A stretch of 21,161 bases of DNA, from contig CAKUMP010000011.1 of NCBI GenBank assembly GCA_934667795.1, positions 1 to 21,161 of the forward strand, written 5' to 3'. The position numbers and the translations under genes were made by a program. The notes beneath the pieces were generated by a model. That model worked only from the letters and a program-made list of their open reading frames with translations, made no database searches and was not told the DNA's origin. Shown one piece after another: positions 1 to 7,179 of this stretch. Source of the stretch: an uncultured Chthoniobacterales bacterium. Lineage in GTDB: Bacteria > Verrucomicrobiota > Verrucomicrobiia > Chthoniobacterales > CAKUMP01. Within the stretch, counting starts at the first letter, position 1. The number at the start of each line of letters is the position of its first letter.

Positions 1-1
1 T

Positions 2-2302
2 TCCGGATTACTTGCTCCTGGCTTGCACCGGATGTTTCGTCATCGTGTCGGTTTTATTCTGGCGCTTTTTCCTGCAAGTGCCTTTATTTACTTTTTTTCT
101 TTAATTGGGCAAATCTCTACTGACGGCCCCCTGTATTCTTTTCTGCCCTGGGCGGACGGGCTGGGGATTTCTCTTAGTTTTTTTGTAGATGGACTCAGTT
201 TGCTTTTTCTTTTAATCGTCAGTGGGATTGGCACGCTGATTGTACTTTACGCGAATGGATATCTGCACGGATCAGAAAAGCTGGGAAAATTCTTTTGCGC
301 CTTTCTGTTATTCATGGCATCCATGCTGGGGATTGTCTCTGCCGACAACCTCATCCTGCTTTTTATCTTCTGGGAGCTTACCAGTATCACCTCTTTTATG
401 CTGATTGGGTACTACCACGACCAGCCAGCGTCCCGAACCTCTGCGCTTCAGGCGTTGATGGTCACCGGAATTGGTGGACTCGCCATGCTTGCGGGGTTTA
501 TTTTACTTGGGAGTGGCCTGCAGACTTATGACATCAGCATCCTGCTGCGTATGTCACCGGAAACTATCCTTGCAGCGCCGCATTTCACCCCTGCGCTTTG
601 TCTCATTCTGCTTGGTGCTTTTACAAAATCGGCACAATTTCCTTTTCATTTCTGGCTTCCCAATGCCATGGCTGCCCCCACACCGGTCAGTGCTTTTCTG
701 CATTCTGCGACCATGGTCAAAGCAGGGATTTTCCTCCTCGCCCGTCTTCATCCGGTCCTTTCTCTCAACGAATGGTGGATTCCATTGGTCGCTCCCGTGG
801 GAGCCTTCACCATGTTGCTCGGTGTCACGCTTGGATTCGGGCAACAGGATCTAAAGAAAATTCTGGCCTACACGACTCTTTCGGTGCTCGGCACCCTCAC
901 TCTGCTTCTCGGAATCGGGACCAAAGAGGCCATCCATGCCTGCATGATCTACCTGGTAGCGCACGCGCTTTATAAAGCCACCCTGTTCATGACCTCCGGT
1001 TCCATTGATCACGAAACCGGCACCCGTGACTTCCGTCAGCTCTCCGGCCTTCGCAGCAAAATGCCTCTCACCGCTGCTACTGCGGGCCTTGCCGCGCTGT
1101 CCATGATCGGGCTCCCGCTCTTCATCGGTTTCCTTGCCAAAGAATCTTTGTACCACGCGCTGCTGGATCTCCTCCACAACTCCTGGCTCTGGATTGCATT
1201 CGGCGTCGCTGCCAGCATCCTGATGGCCTGCCTTGCTATCGTCACCGGGATCCGTCCGTTTTTCGGAAAGGCATCCTCCCCCCCCAGGCCCCCTCACGAA
1301 CCGCCTCCCAGCATGACCGCAGGCCCTGCCATCCTTGCTGTTCTCGGACTCTATTTCGGTTTAGCCCCCGCTACGCTCAACCATTTTTTAATTCACCCTG
1401 CAACCACCGCCATTCTTGCAGAACCCGACCTTCAGACCTCCCTGCACCTCTGGCATGGAATCAACACCGCTCTGATTCTCAGTATCTGTACTCTCATTGC
1501 TGCCCTTCTGCTGTTCTGGATTTCCCCCGGACTGCGCACCGCGTTATTATCCAAAACCACCTCCCTTGCCAAAGCCGGCCCGGAAGCCGCTTATTTTGGA
1601 ATTCTGAATTGCACCCTCCGTTTTGCCGACTGGCAAACCCGTTTACTCCAAAATGGAAAACTCCGGAACTATCTCCTGACCATTGGTGCATTCACCGTCT
1701 TCCTTCTTCTTCTCGCTCTCCCGGAATCTTTTCTTGAAATCCGCTGGCAAAGCATGACCTCCCCCACCCTCCTTTCTGTCACCACCTGCATCCTTATTGC
1801 ACTTGCCGCCATCTTCACTTGCTTCGTCAAATCCCGTTTCACCGCCATTGTCAGCCTCGGCGTTGTCGGCACCGGCGTCGCCATCCTCTTTTTCCTGTTC
1901 AGCGCGCCTGACCTCGCCATGACCCAAATCCTGGTCGAAACCCTTGCGCTCGTTTTCTTCGTTCTCGCATTTTACAAACTTCCATTCCTCAAAGATTTTT
2001 CCAGCACCACCACACGAGTCCGCGACGCCATCTTCGCCACTGCCTTCGGCGCCATCGTAACCGTCATGATCATGGTCGCTTTCTACACCCCCTCGCCCAC
2101 TTCGACATCCAAAGCCCTCACCCATTTTATGTCCGAAAACAGCTACCTCCTCGCGCACGGACGCAACGTGGTAAATGTCATCCTGGTCGATTTCCGTGGA
2201 CTGGACACCATGGGCGAAATCACCGTTCTCGCCATTGCTGCTCTCGGGATTTTTTCCCTCATTAAACTCGTCCTCCCTCCTGACAAAAAGAAAGATTCCT
2301 GA
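2..2302 (+). CDS. mrpA: Mrp antiporter subunit A (5' end outside window)
   Basis: Large proton-conducting subunit of the Mrp multisubunit Na+/H+ antiporter in the inner membrane, related to NuoL. The frame is open to the first base of the window, and residues before the possible TTG (23) and ATG (32) starts read naturally as MrpA sequence, so the true start is probably upstream. Counting from the TTG, the NuoL-type core carries E118 in FWELTS, K202 in TKSAQFPFH, H227 and K233, positions matching the essential Glu and Lys residues of this family. A proline-rich loop lies near residues 415-430. The C-terminal part (about 600-755, with LVFFVLAFYKLPF) is the DUF4040/MbhD-MbhE-like extension that separates MrpA from plain NuoL. 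It is followed by mrpB to mrpG. The family call is secure; the start is not visible. Confidence 0.95.
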   Translation, partial: SGLLAPGLHRMFRHRVGFILALFPASAFIYFFSLIGQISTDGPLYSFLPWADGLGISLSFFVDGLSLLFLLIVSGIGTLIVLYANGYLHGSEKLGKFFCAFLLFMASMLGIVSADNLILLFIFWELTSITSFMLIGYYHDQPASRTSALQALMVTGIGGLAMLAGFILLGSGLQTYDISILLRMSPETILAAPHFTPALCLILLGAFTKSAQFPFHFWLPNAMAAPTPVSAFLHSATMVKAGIFLLARLHPVLSLNEWWIPLVAPVGAFTMLLGVTLGFGQQDLKKILAYTTLSVLGTLTLLLGIGTKEAIHACMIYLVAHALYKATLFMTSGSIDHETGTRDFRQLSGLRSKMPLTAATAGLAALSMIGLPLFIGFLAKESLYHALLDLLHNSWLWIAFGVAASILMACLAIVTGIRPFFGKASSPPRPPHEPPPSMTAGPAILAVLGLYFGLAPATLNHFLIHPATTAILAEPDLQTSLHLWHGINTALILSICTLIAALLLFWISPGLRTALLSKTTSLAKAGPEAAYFGILNCTLRFADWQTRLLQNGKLRNYLLTIGAFTVFLLLLALPESFLEIRWQSMTSPTLLSVTTCILIALAAIFTCFVKSRFTAIVSLGVVGTGVAILFFLFSAPDLAMTQILVETLALVFFVLAFYKLPFLKDFSSTTTRVRDAIFATAFGAIVTVMIMVAFYTPSPTSTSKALTHFMSENSYLLAHGRNVVNVILVDFRGLDTMGEITVLAIAALGIFSLIKLVLPPDKKKDS

Positions 2303-2328
2303 TTTCCTTGCTTCCATACAAAAACAAC

Positions 2329-2835
2329 ATGAACAGCCTCATCCTTAATACGACCAACCGATTTCTCATGGCGATTCTTTTCATGTTTTCGCTGTTTCTG
2401 CTGGTACGTGGACATAACCTCCCTGGCGGAGGGTTCACCGGCGGACTCGTTGCCGCGAGCGCATTTGTGCTCCAGGCACTTGCTTACGGACACAAAAACG
2501 CAGCAGCGCTCATCCCCTGCAGCCCCCAACTCATTATTGGTTCCGGCCTTCTGGTCGCAGTCCTCAGCGCACTCCTCTCCACGACACAAGGACTTCCTTT
2601 CATGACCGGTGTCTGGGGAGAAACGGCCTACCCCGTCATCGGTCAGCTCGGCACTCCCTTTTTCTTCGACCTCGGCGTGTACCTCGTCGTCTTCGGCGTC
2701 ATTATCCTCATCGCATTTTCTCTCGCAGATACGAAAGCTTTTGAAAAATTGTCTGACCCTTCCTCCGAAAAAATAAACAACACAAAAGACACCACCCCGT
2801 CACCTGCACCTCACACCGAACCCCCCATCACCTGA
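2329..2835 (+). CDS. mrpB: Mrp antiporter subunit B
   Basis: Small membrane subunit of the Mrp Na+/H+ antiporter. The family signature is plain near the N-terminus: NRFLMAILFMFSLFLLVRGH followed by NLPGGGFTGGL, then a hydrophobic stretch AASAFVLQALAYG. Four membrane segments are expected, and the last about 30 residues are a polar tail rich in Ser, Thr and Pro. I chose ATG 2329 (MNSLILNTTNRF) over the in-frame TTG at 2308 because family members start close to the TTNRF segment. No strong ribosome binding site is seen for either. It lies 26 nt after mrpA and 27 nt before mrpC, in the standard Mrp order. The product is 168 residues, slightly longer than usual because of the tail. Confidence 0.93.
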   Translation: MNSLILNTTNRFLMAILFMFSLFLLVRGHNLPGGGFTGGLVAASAFVLQALAYGHKNAAALIPCSPQLIIGSGLLVAVLSALLSTTQGLPFMTGVWGETAYPVIGQLGTPFFFDLGVYLVVFGVIILIAFSLADTKAFEKLSDPSSEKINNTKDTTPSPAPHTEPPIT

Positions 2836-2862
2836 ACCCTAAGCGATCATTTACGCCCCATC

Positions 2863-3210
2863 ATGGAACTAATCCTGGCTATTACTATTGGAATTTTATT
2901 TGCAGTCGCTGCATACCTCATGCTGCGGCGCAGTATTATTAAACTGATTTTCGGAACGGTGGTACTCAGTCAGGCGGTTAATCTCCTGCTTTTTACCGCA
3001 TCCGGTCTCAACCAGGAAAAAGCGCCCCTGATTCCTCAGGGCAGTTACACCACACCCGCAAATGCTGCGGATCCACTCCCACAAGCACTGATCCTTACCG
3101 CAATCGTGATCAGCTTCGGACTATTAGCCTTCTGCCTCGCTATGGCCAGACGCGCCGATGTCATGGTGGGAACCGATGATCTTGACGAAATGAAAAGTAC
3201 TGACGCCTGA
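2863..3210 (+). CDS. mrpC: Mrp antiporter subunit C
   Basis: NuoK-like small subunit of the Mrp antiporter with three transmembrane helices in 115 residues. Helix 1 is ELILAITIGILFAVAAYLML, helix 2 includes LIFGTVVLSQAVNLLLF, and helix 3 is ALILTAIVISFGLLAFCLAM after the conserved DPLPQ segment. The length is normal for the family. The stop codon TGA overlaps the mrpD start by one base (TGATG at 3208-3212), which points to translational coupling. Assignment rests on the helix pattern, the conserved DPLPQALILTAIVI block and position between mrpB and mrpD. Confidence 0.94.
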   Translation: MELILAITIGILFAVAAYLMLRRSIIKLIFGTVVLSQAVNLLLFTASGLNQEKAPLIPQGSYTTPANAADPLPQALILTAIVISFGLLAFCLAMARRADVMVGTDDLDEMKSTDA

Positions 3211-4721
3211 TGGACCCGATTATTCTTTGTATTCTCATTCCCTTTATTTCTGCCATCGCTTCCCTGATGATGTGGAAATCGCTGCTCACACAACGCATCT
3301 GTGGATTGATCGGCATGGTTTTTTTGTGTATCGCCGCAGGGAATCTTTTTCTGAACGTTTATCAAAATGGAATCCAGGCCTCCTACATTGGAAACTGGCA
3401 ACCTCCATTTGGAATCATCCTCGTTGCAGATTTAACATCTGCGATCATGGTTCTGGTCACTGCGATTATTGGAATTGCAGTCGCCATTTATTCTATTGCC
3501 GACATCGATCCAAGGCGCGAAAAATTCGGGTACTGGAGTTTTATACATTTCATGTTAATGGGGATTTGCGGTGCGTTTTTGACCGGGGATATTTTCAATC
3601 TGTTTGTCTGGTTTGAAGTTTTACTGATTTCTTCATTTGCTTTGATGTGCCTTGGTGGTGCCCGCGCCCAAATGGAAGGAGCGATTAAATATGTGATTCT
3701 GAATCTGGTTTCCTCGGTCTGTTTTCTTGCTGCCTGTGGACTTCTTTATGCGCAGCTCGGGACGCTGAACATGGCAGATCTTGCGGTCAGAGTGCAGGAA
3801 ATTTCTCCCCCACTGGCAACCGTGACGGCCATGTTATTCCTGGTTGCTTTTGGACTCAAAGCCGGTATTTTTCCGCTGTTTTTCTGGCTTCCCGCTTCTT
3901 ATCATACCCCGCCGGTTGCAATTTCCGCCATTTTTGCCGGACTCCTGACCAAGGTCGGCGTTTATGCGCTTATTCGCATTTTCACGCTCATTTTTATTAC
4001 CAATATCGGTTTCACGCATGGTTTATTGCTCATACTGGCCAGCCTGACCATGATCACCGGGGTGCTCGGGGCGATGTCGCAATACGATTTCCGCCGCCTG
4101 CTTTCTTTCCATATCATCAGCCAGGTCGGATACATGATTCTCGGCCTCGCCCTCTATACTCCACTCGCACTCGCCGGAACCGTTTTTTACCTCTTTCACC
4201 ATATCATTGTGAAATCCAATCTTTATCTGATCAGCGGAATCACGCATCGCACGAATGGAACCTTTGATCTTAAAAAAATGGGCGGACTATACGCAAAAAT
4301 CCCCTGGCTGGCGGTGCTGTTTTTAATCCCTGCACTTTCACTCGGAGGCATTCCTCCACTCTCCGGATTTTTTGCAAAATTCACCGTCATTAAAGCCGCC
4401 CTCCAGCCACACGAAATTTTCACCAGCACCGCAACAGCCGCTGCTGCTGTCGCTCTCCTGGTCGGCCTTCTCACACTTTATTCCATGATCAAAATCTGGA
4501 ATGAAGCATTCTGGAAAACTCCGGACCCGACCCACTCTCCACGCAACGCACTCTCCCCTCGTACAAAATGGCTACTCTACTCACCATGTGTTTTCCTTGC
4601 ATCCATCACCGTCCTGATAGGCATTTTCCCGGGCGTTTTCTTTGATGTCGCAATGCAGGCTGCAGAACAACTCATGAACCCACAATCCTATATCCAAACC
4701 GTTCTAGGAGGTCATTTCTGA
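3210..4721 (+). CDS. mrpD: Mrp antiporter subunit D
   Basis: NuoN/NuoM-like proton-conducting subunit of the Mrp Na+/H+ antiporter, 503 residues with about 14 hydrophobic segments. Key charged residues of the family are visible: E136 in VWFEVLLISS, K217 in FGLKAGIFPLFFWLP and K248 in LLTKVGVYALIR. The block FFWLPASYHTPPVAISAIFA is typical of MrpD. The gene overlaps mrpC and mrpE by one base at each end, and a strong AGGAGG sits at its 3' end serving the next gene. Length and residues are normal, with no truncation. MrpA and MrpD both descend from complex I antiporter-like subunits; order and the intact lysines make this MrpD rather than a second NuoN. Confidence 0.95.
   Translation: MDPIILCILIPFISAIASLMMWKSLLTQRICGLIGMVFLCIAAGNLFLNVYQNGIQASYIGNWQPPFGIILVADLTSAIMVLVTAIIGIAVAIYSIADIDPRREKFGYWSFIHFMLMGICGAFLTGDIFNLFVWFEVLLISSFALMCLGGARAQMEGAIKYVILNLVSSVCFLAACGLLYAQLGTLNMADLAVRVQEISPPLATVTAMLFLVAFGLKAGIFPLFFWLPASYHTPPVAISAIFAGLLTKVGVYALIRIFTLIFITNIGFTHGLLLILASLTMITGVLGAMSQYDFRRLLSFHIISQVGYMILGLALYTPLALAGTVFYLFHHIIVKSNLYLISGITHRTNGTFDLKKMGGLYAKIPWLAVLFLIPALSLGGIPPLSGFFAKFTVIKAALQPHEIFTSTATAAAAVALLVGLLTLYSMIKIWNEAFWKTPDPTHSPRNALSPRTKWLLYSPCVFLASITVLIGIFPGVFFDVAMQAAEQLMNPQSYIQTVLGGHF
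4706..4711 (+). promoter_or_regulatory. Shine-Dalgarno of mrpE inside mrpD 3' end
   Basis: A perfect AGGAGG lies nine bases before the mrpE ATG at 4721, within the last codons of mrpD. It is notable because most other genes in this window have weak or no recognisable ribosome binding site. It fixes the mrpE start. Confidence 0.75.
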
Positions 4722-5200
4722 TGTTTTTTGCTATTAATATTATTCTCGCCCTGATCTGGACCGGACTCCTCGGTACTTTCGATTTCTATACTTTTGCGTC
4801 CGGCATCCTGATTGGTTACGCATTCCTTTTTCTGATTTATCATAAACACCGATACGCTCGCCCGTACTTTTTCCGCCCCATCAGAATCATCGCTTTCATT
4901 TTCTATTATATGAAAGAACTTGTCCGATCCAACCTCATGGTAGCCACCGACATCATCCGTCCCAACCCCCGCTATAAACCCGGCGTGATCGCTGTCCCCA
5001 TCACCGTAAAAACCTCACTCGAAATCAACCTCCTCGCAAATCTCATCACCATGACCCCAGGCACAATCACCCTGGACGTTTCACCAGATCAAAAAACGCT
5101 CTATGTCCACGCCATGTACCTCGACGACCCAGAAGCAGTCCGAAAAGATATTACAGAAAATCTGGAACGCCGCATCCACCAAATGCTTGTGAACCACTGA
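4721..5200 (+). CDS. mrpE: Mrp antiporter subunit E
   Basis: Membrane subunit of the Mrp antiporter, 159 residues, the usual family length. Two or three hydrophobic segments occupy the first about 60 residues, followed by RIIAFIFYYMKELVRSNLMV, a hallmark of MrpE. After that comes a soluble C-terminal half with PGVIAVPITVKTSLEINLLA and NLITMTPGTITLDVSPD, the most conserved part of the family. The start is set by the overlap of its ATG with the mrpD stop and by the AGGAGG nine bases upstream. It ends five bases before mrpF. Confidence 0.94.
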   Translation: MFFAINIILALIWTGLLGTFDFYTFASGILIGYAFLFLIYHKHRYARPYFFRPIRIIAFIFYYMKELVRSNLMVATDIIRPNPRYKPGVIAVPITVKTSLEINLLANLITMTPGTITLDVSPDQKTLYVHAMYLDDPEAVRKDITENLERRIHQMLVNH

Positions 5201-5205
5201 ATAAC

Positions 5206-5481
5206 ATGACCTTGATTATTTTTATTGCATCTTATTTTGCAGCGGGGCTTTTGGCACTGGGGATGGTGTTTGCGTTTATTCGACTGCTTAAGGGGCCGTC
5301 TTTGCCGGATCGGATTGTTGCGTTGGACGTGATTGCGACTGCAGCGATTGGCATTTTAGTGATCACCGCCATCAACACGGATCAGGCTGTATTACTGGAC
5401 ATTTCGCTTGCCATGGCATTAATTACCTTTATTGGAACCATTGCATTGGCTATCAGTCTTGAACGGGGGCTTTTCAAATGA
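5206..5481 (+). CDS. mrpF: Mrp antiporter subunit F
   Basis: Small three-helix subunit of the Mrp antiporter, 91 residues. The conserved central segment RLLKGPSLPDRIVALDVIAT is present, followed by a second helix and the LDISLAMALITFIGTIALA helix, all typical of MrpF/PhaF. It starts five bases after mrpE, and its last four bases (ATGA) form the mrpG start, so the two are probably translated together. Length and motif are normal. Confidence 0.94.
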   Translation: MTLIIFIASYFAAGLLALGMVFAFIRLLKGPSLPDRIVALDVIATAAIGILVITAINTDQAVLLDISLAMALITFIGTIALAISLERGLFK

Positions 5482-5843
5482 ATATTTTTTTACAAATCCT
5501 GATTGCAGTCCTGCTTCTTGCGGGGGCCACGCTCATGGCGCTTGCGGGAATCGGGATTTTGCGTTTGCCGGATCTTTTTCTTCGTATGCACGCATCCAGC
5601 AAAGGACCATCCTTAGGAGTCGCTTGTATGCTCATTGCGGCTGCATTCTATTTTCAAAACATCACTGTCACCACTAAGGTCACACTCACGACGGCATTCA
5701 TTTTTCTCACCATCCCGGTTGCGGCCCACATGCTCAGCCGCGCCGCCTATGCGCGCAATATCCCTCAATGGAAAAACTCCGTCCTCGATGAAGGAAAAGG
5801 AAAAATCGCCGCACCTACAGAAAACACCCATAACAAAGCCTAA
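5478..5843 (+). CDS. mrpG: Mrp antiporter subunit G
   Basis: Last subunit of the Mrp antiporter, 121 residues, with three hydrophobic segments. The family block GIGILRLPDLFLRMHASSKG near residues 24-43 is clear, followed by the LGVACMLIAAAFYF helix and TTAFIFLTIPVAAHMLSRAA, which is the conserved third segment. The last about 30 residues are a polar tail. The start ATG overlaps the mrpF stop by four bases. With mrpA to mrpF it completes the seven-subunit set in canonical order. Confidence 0.94.
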   Translation: MNIFLQILIAVLLLAGATLMALAGIGILRLPDLFLRMHASSKGPSLGVACMLIAAAFYFQNITVTTKVTLTTAFIFLTIPVAAHMLSRAAYARNIPQWKNSVLDEGKGKIAAPTENTHNKA

Positions 5844-5858
5844 CTTTTATTTCTTCTC

Positions 5859-6473
5859 ATGTTTACAGGTATCGTAGAATCAACTGGTCGGGTGTGCTGG
5901 ATACGCAAATCTCATTCCGGTATTGCTCTGGAAGTAGAACCCGAGACCCCCATCACTGACCCGATGATAGGCGAAAGTATTTCTGTCAATGGCTGCTGCC
6001 TTACCCTCATTGCGACACACCAGAATCGTCTTTCATTCGATATCCTCGAAGAATCGTTGAAACGCACCAACTTGCAATTCGTGCGTACGGATGACACCGT
6101 AAATCTGGAGCGTTCTCTTCTCCCCACCACGCGTCTCGGCGGGCATTTCCTCCAGGGGCATGTGGATTGTGTCTCGCCAGTTCTTTCCTTTCAAAAAGTA
6201 AAAGCAGATTACCGACTAGAAATTGCCCTCCCACGTGAATTCAGCCATCTGGTTGTTTTCAAAGGATCCATCGCCATTAATGGAATAAGCCTTACGGTTG
6301 CGGACATCCTCCCTGACTCCATTGTCATCTGGATCATCCCTCATACCTACGAAATCACTAACCTCGCCTCTCTCACTCCCACCTCCCACGTGAATATCGA
6401 GTTCGATATCCTTGGAAAATATATCGCTCGAATCCATAATAAAGATGGAAGATATTCACCCTCAACAGGCTGA
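5859..6473 (+). CDS. ribE: Riboflavin synthase alpha subunit
   Basis: Catalyses dismutation of two 6,7-dimethyl-8-ribityllumazine molecules to riboflavin, the last step of the pathway, in the cytosol. The protein begins MFTGIVESTGRV, the near-invariant start of the family, and has two homologous lumazine-binding barrels. The N-terminal one contains SVNGCCLTL (with the conserved Cys pair) and the C-terminal one contains GSIAINGISLTV. Between them is GGHFLQGHVD, also a signature. The 204-residue length is normal. It starts 15 bases after mrpG on the same strand, so it may be co-transcribed with the antiporter operon. No other rib gene is in the window, and no FMN riboswitch is evident in the tiny spacer. 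Confidence 0.95.
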   Translation: MFTGIVESTGRVCWIRKSHSGIALEVEPETPITDPMIGESISVNGCCLTLIATHQNRLSFDILEESLKRTNLQFVRTDDTVNLERSLLPTTRLGGHFLQGHVDCVSPVLSFQKVKADYRLEIALPREFSHLVVFKGSIAINGISLTVADILPDSIVIWIIPHTYEITNLASLTPTSHVNIEFDILGKYIARIHNKDGRYSPSTG

Positions 6474-6503
6474 TCCAGCCCAAGCTCATGATTCAATCTT
6501 TTA

Positions 6504-6767
6504 ATGACAGACCACACGGAGGAGTTGTTTCGACGGGGACAAAGCAGGAAATTCGGGGCAATTTCCCGCGTCGCCCTACGCAAACTCATCCAGATGAATC
6601 AAGCCTGTGTGCTTCAAGATCTCGCCGTTCCACCCGGCAACCGGTTGGAAAGCCTGATGGGAAAGCTAACGGGATTGCATTCCATCCGGGTCAATGACCA
6701 GTGGAGAATTGTCTTCCGTTGGACAGAGAACGGTCCCGCCGAAGTCACTATTGTGGATTATCATTGA
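6504..6767 (+). CDS. higB: HigB-type toxin, N-terminus probably frameshifted
   Basis: RelE/ParE-fold mRNA interferase of the HigB family, toxin partner of the downstream HigA. The 87-residue frame contains RVALRKLIQMNQA, the DLAVPPGNRLESL block, and SIRVNDQWRIVFRW, then ends in the typical VTIVDYH. Family members usually begin MI-[QK]-SF.D followed directly by a TEELF-like segment. Here MIQSFNDR is encoded from ATG 6488 in another frame and joins the HTEELFRRGQSRKFG segment if one C of 6512-6513 is removed. Either a one-base insertion has broken the usual N-terminus and translation now starts at ATG 6504 (MTDHTEELF), or the base is a sequencing error. No good ribosome binding site precedes 6504. 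Family identity is strong; activity of the shortened form is uncertain. Confidence 0.82.
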   Translation: MTDHTEELFRRGQSRKFGAISRVALRKLIQMNQACVLQDLAVPPGNRLESLMGKLTGLHSIRVNDQWRIVFRWTENGPAEVTIVDYH

Positions 6768-6791
6768 CAATATACCCATAACGTTATAGGT
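6764..6791 (+). promoter_or_regulatory. Putative higA promoter and HigA operator
   Basis: A perfect 10-bp palindrome ATAACGTTAT (6778-6787), flanked by ACC and GGT that extend the dyad with one mismatch (6774-6791), sits just before the higA start. A consensus TTGACA (6764-6769) overlaps the higB stop codon, and TATAGG lies 15 bases further on. HigA-type antitoxins are known to bind similar ATAACGTTAT-like dyads. The -35/-10 reading is weak because of the short spacing; the dyad is the better supported part. Confidence 0.45.
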
Positions 6792-6792
6792 T

Positions 6793-7104
6793 ATGAATAT
6801 GAATATGGAAATGGACATTACACCCGGAGAAATTCTTTTGGAAGAGTATTTGATTCCTATGGAGATTTCGCAGAATGCCTTGGCACGGGCCATTGGGGTT
6901 TCCCCTCGTGCTATCAATGAGATTGTCTTGGGGCGACGCTCAATCACCCCCGCCATGTCGATCCGCCTCGGCACCTTCTTCCGTCAATCTGACCGGTTCT
7001 GGCATGGAATTCAGGTAGAGTGCGATTTTCGTAGTTTGAAGAAAGAACGGAAGAAACTGGTAGCCGGAATTAAGCCGATACGAAAGTTGACCGTTGTCGG
7101 GTGA
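6793..7104 (+). CDS. higA: HigA-type antitoxin, XRE-family HTH
   Basis: Antitoxin and autorepressor paired with HigB. The N-terminal ITPGEILLEEYLIPMEISQN followed by ALARAIGVSPRAINEIVLG and RRSITPAMSIRLGTFF is the HigA/VapI-type helix-turn-helix domain (about residues 9-63). The following FWHGIQVECDF is also standard. The last about 20 residues are basic. Four in-frame ATGs occur within the first seven codons (6793, 6799, 6805, 6811). AGG at 6788-6790 would suit the 6799 start, so the exact N-terminus is open. It follows the toxin by 25 bases, the toxin-first order typical of higBA. The dyad in that gap suggests autoregulation of higA itself. Confidence 0.88.
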   Translation: MNMNMEMDITPGEILLEEYLIPMEISQNALARAIGVSPRAINEIVLGRRSITPAMSIRLGTFFRQSDRFWHGIQVECDFRSLKKERKKLVAGIKPIRKLTVVG

Positions 7105-7179
7105 TTAATAATTCACCAACACCAATCTCCAGAGCGATAACATGTCACTGCACTCCAAAAATACAACGTCCAAGCGTTC

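Noticed and set aside
1276..1290. Run of C bases in mrpA as a phase-variation tract
   Set aside because: The tract falls in a proline-rich loop, the frame is intact, and no other sign of slippage is visible.
1643..2317. A 224-codon open frame on the - strand
   Set aside because: It lies entirely antisense to mrpA, whose protein is clearly real, and its translation is a low-complexity Glu/Gly/Lys mix.
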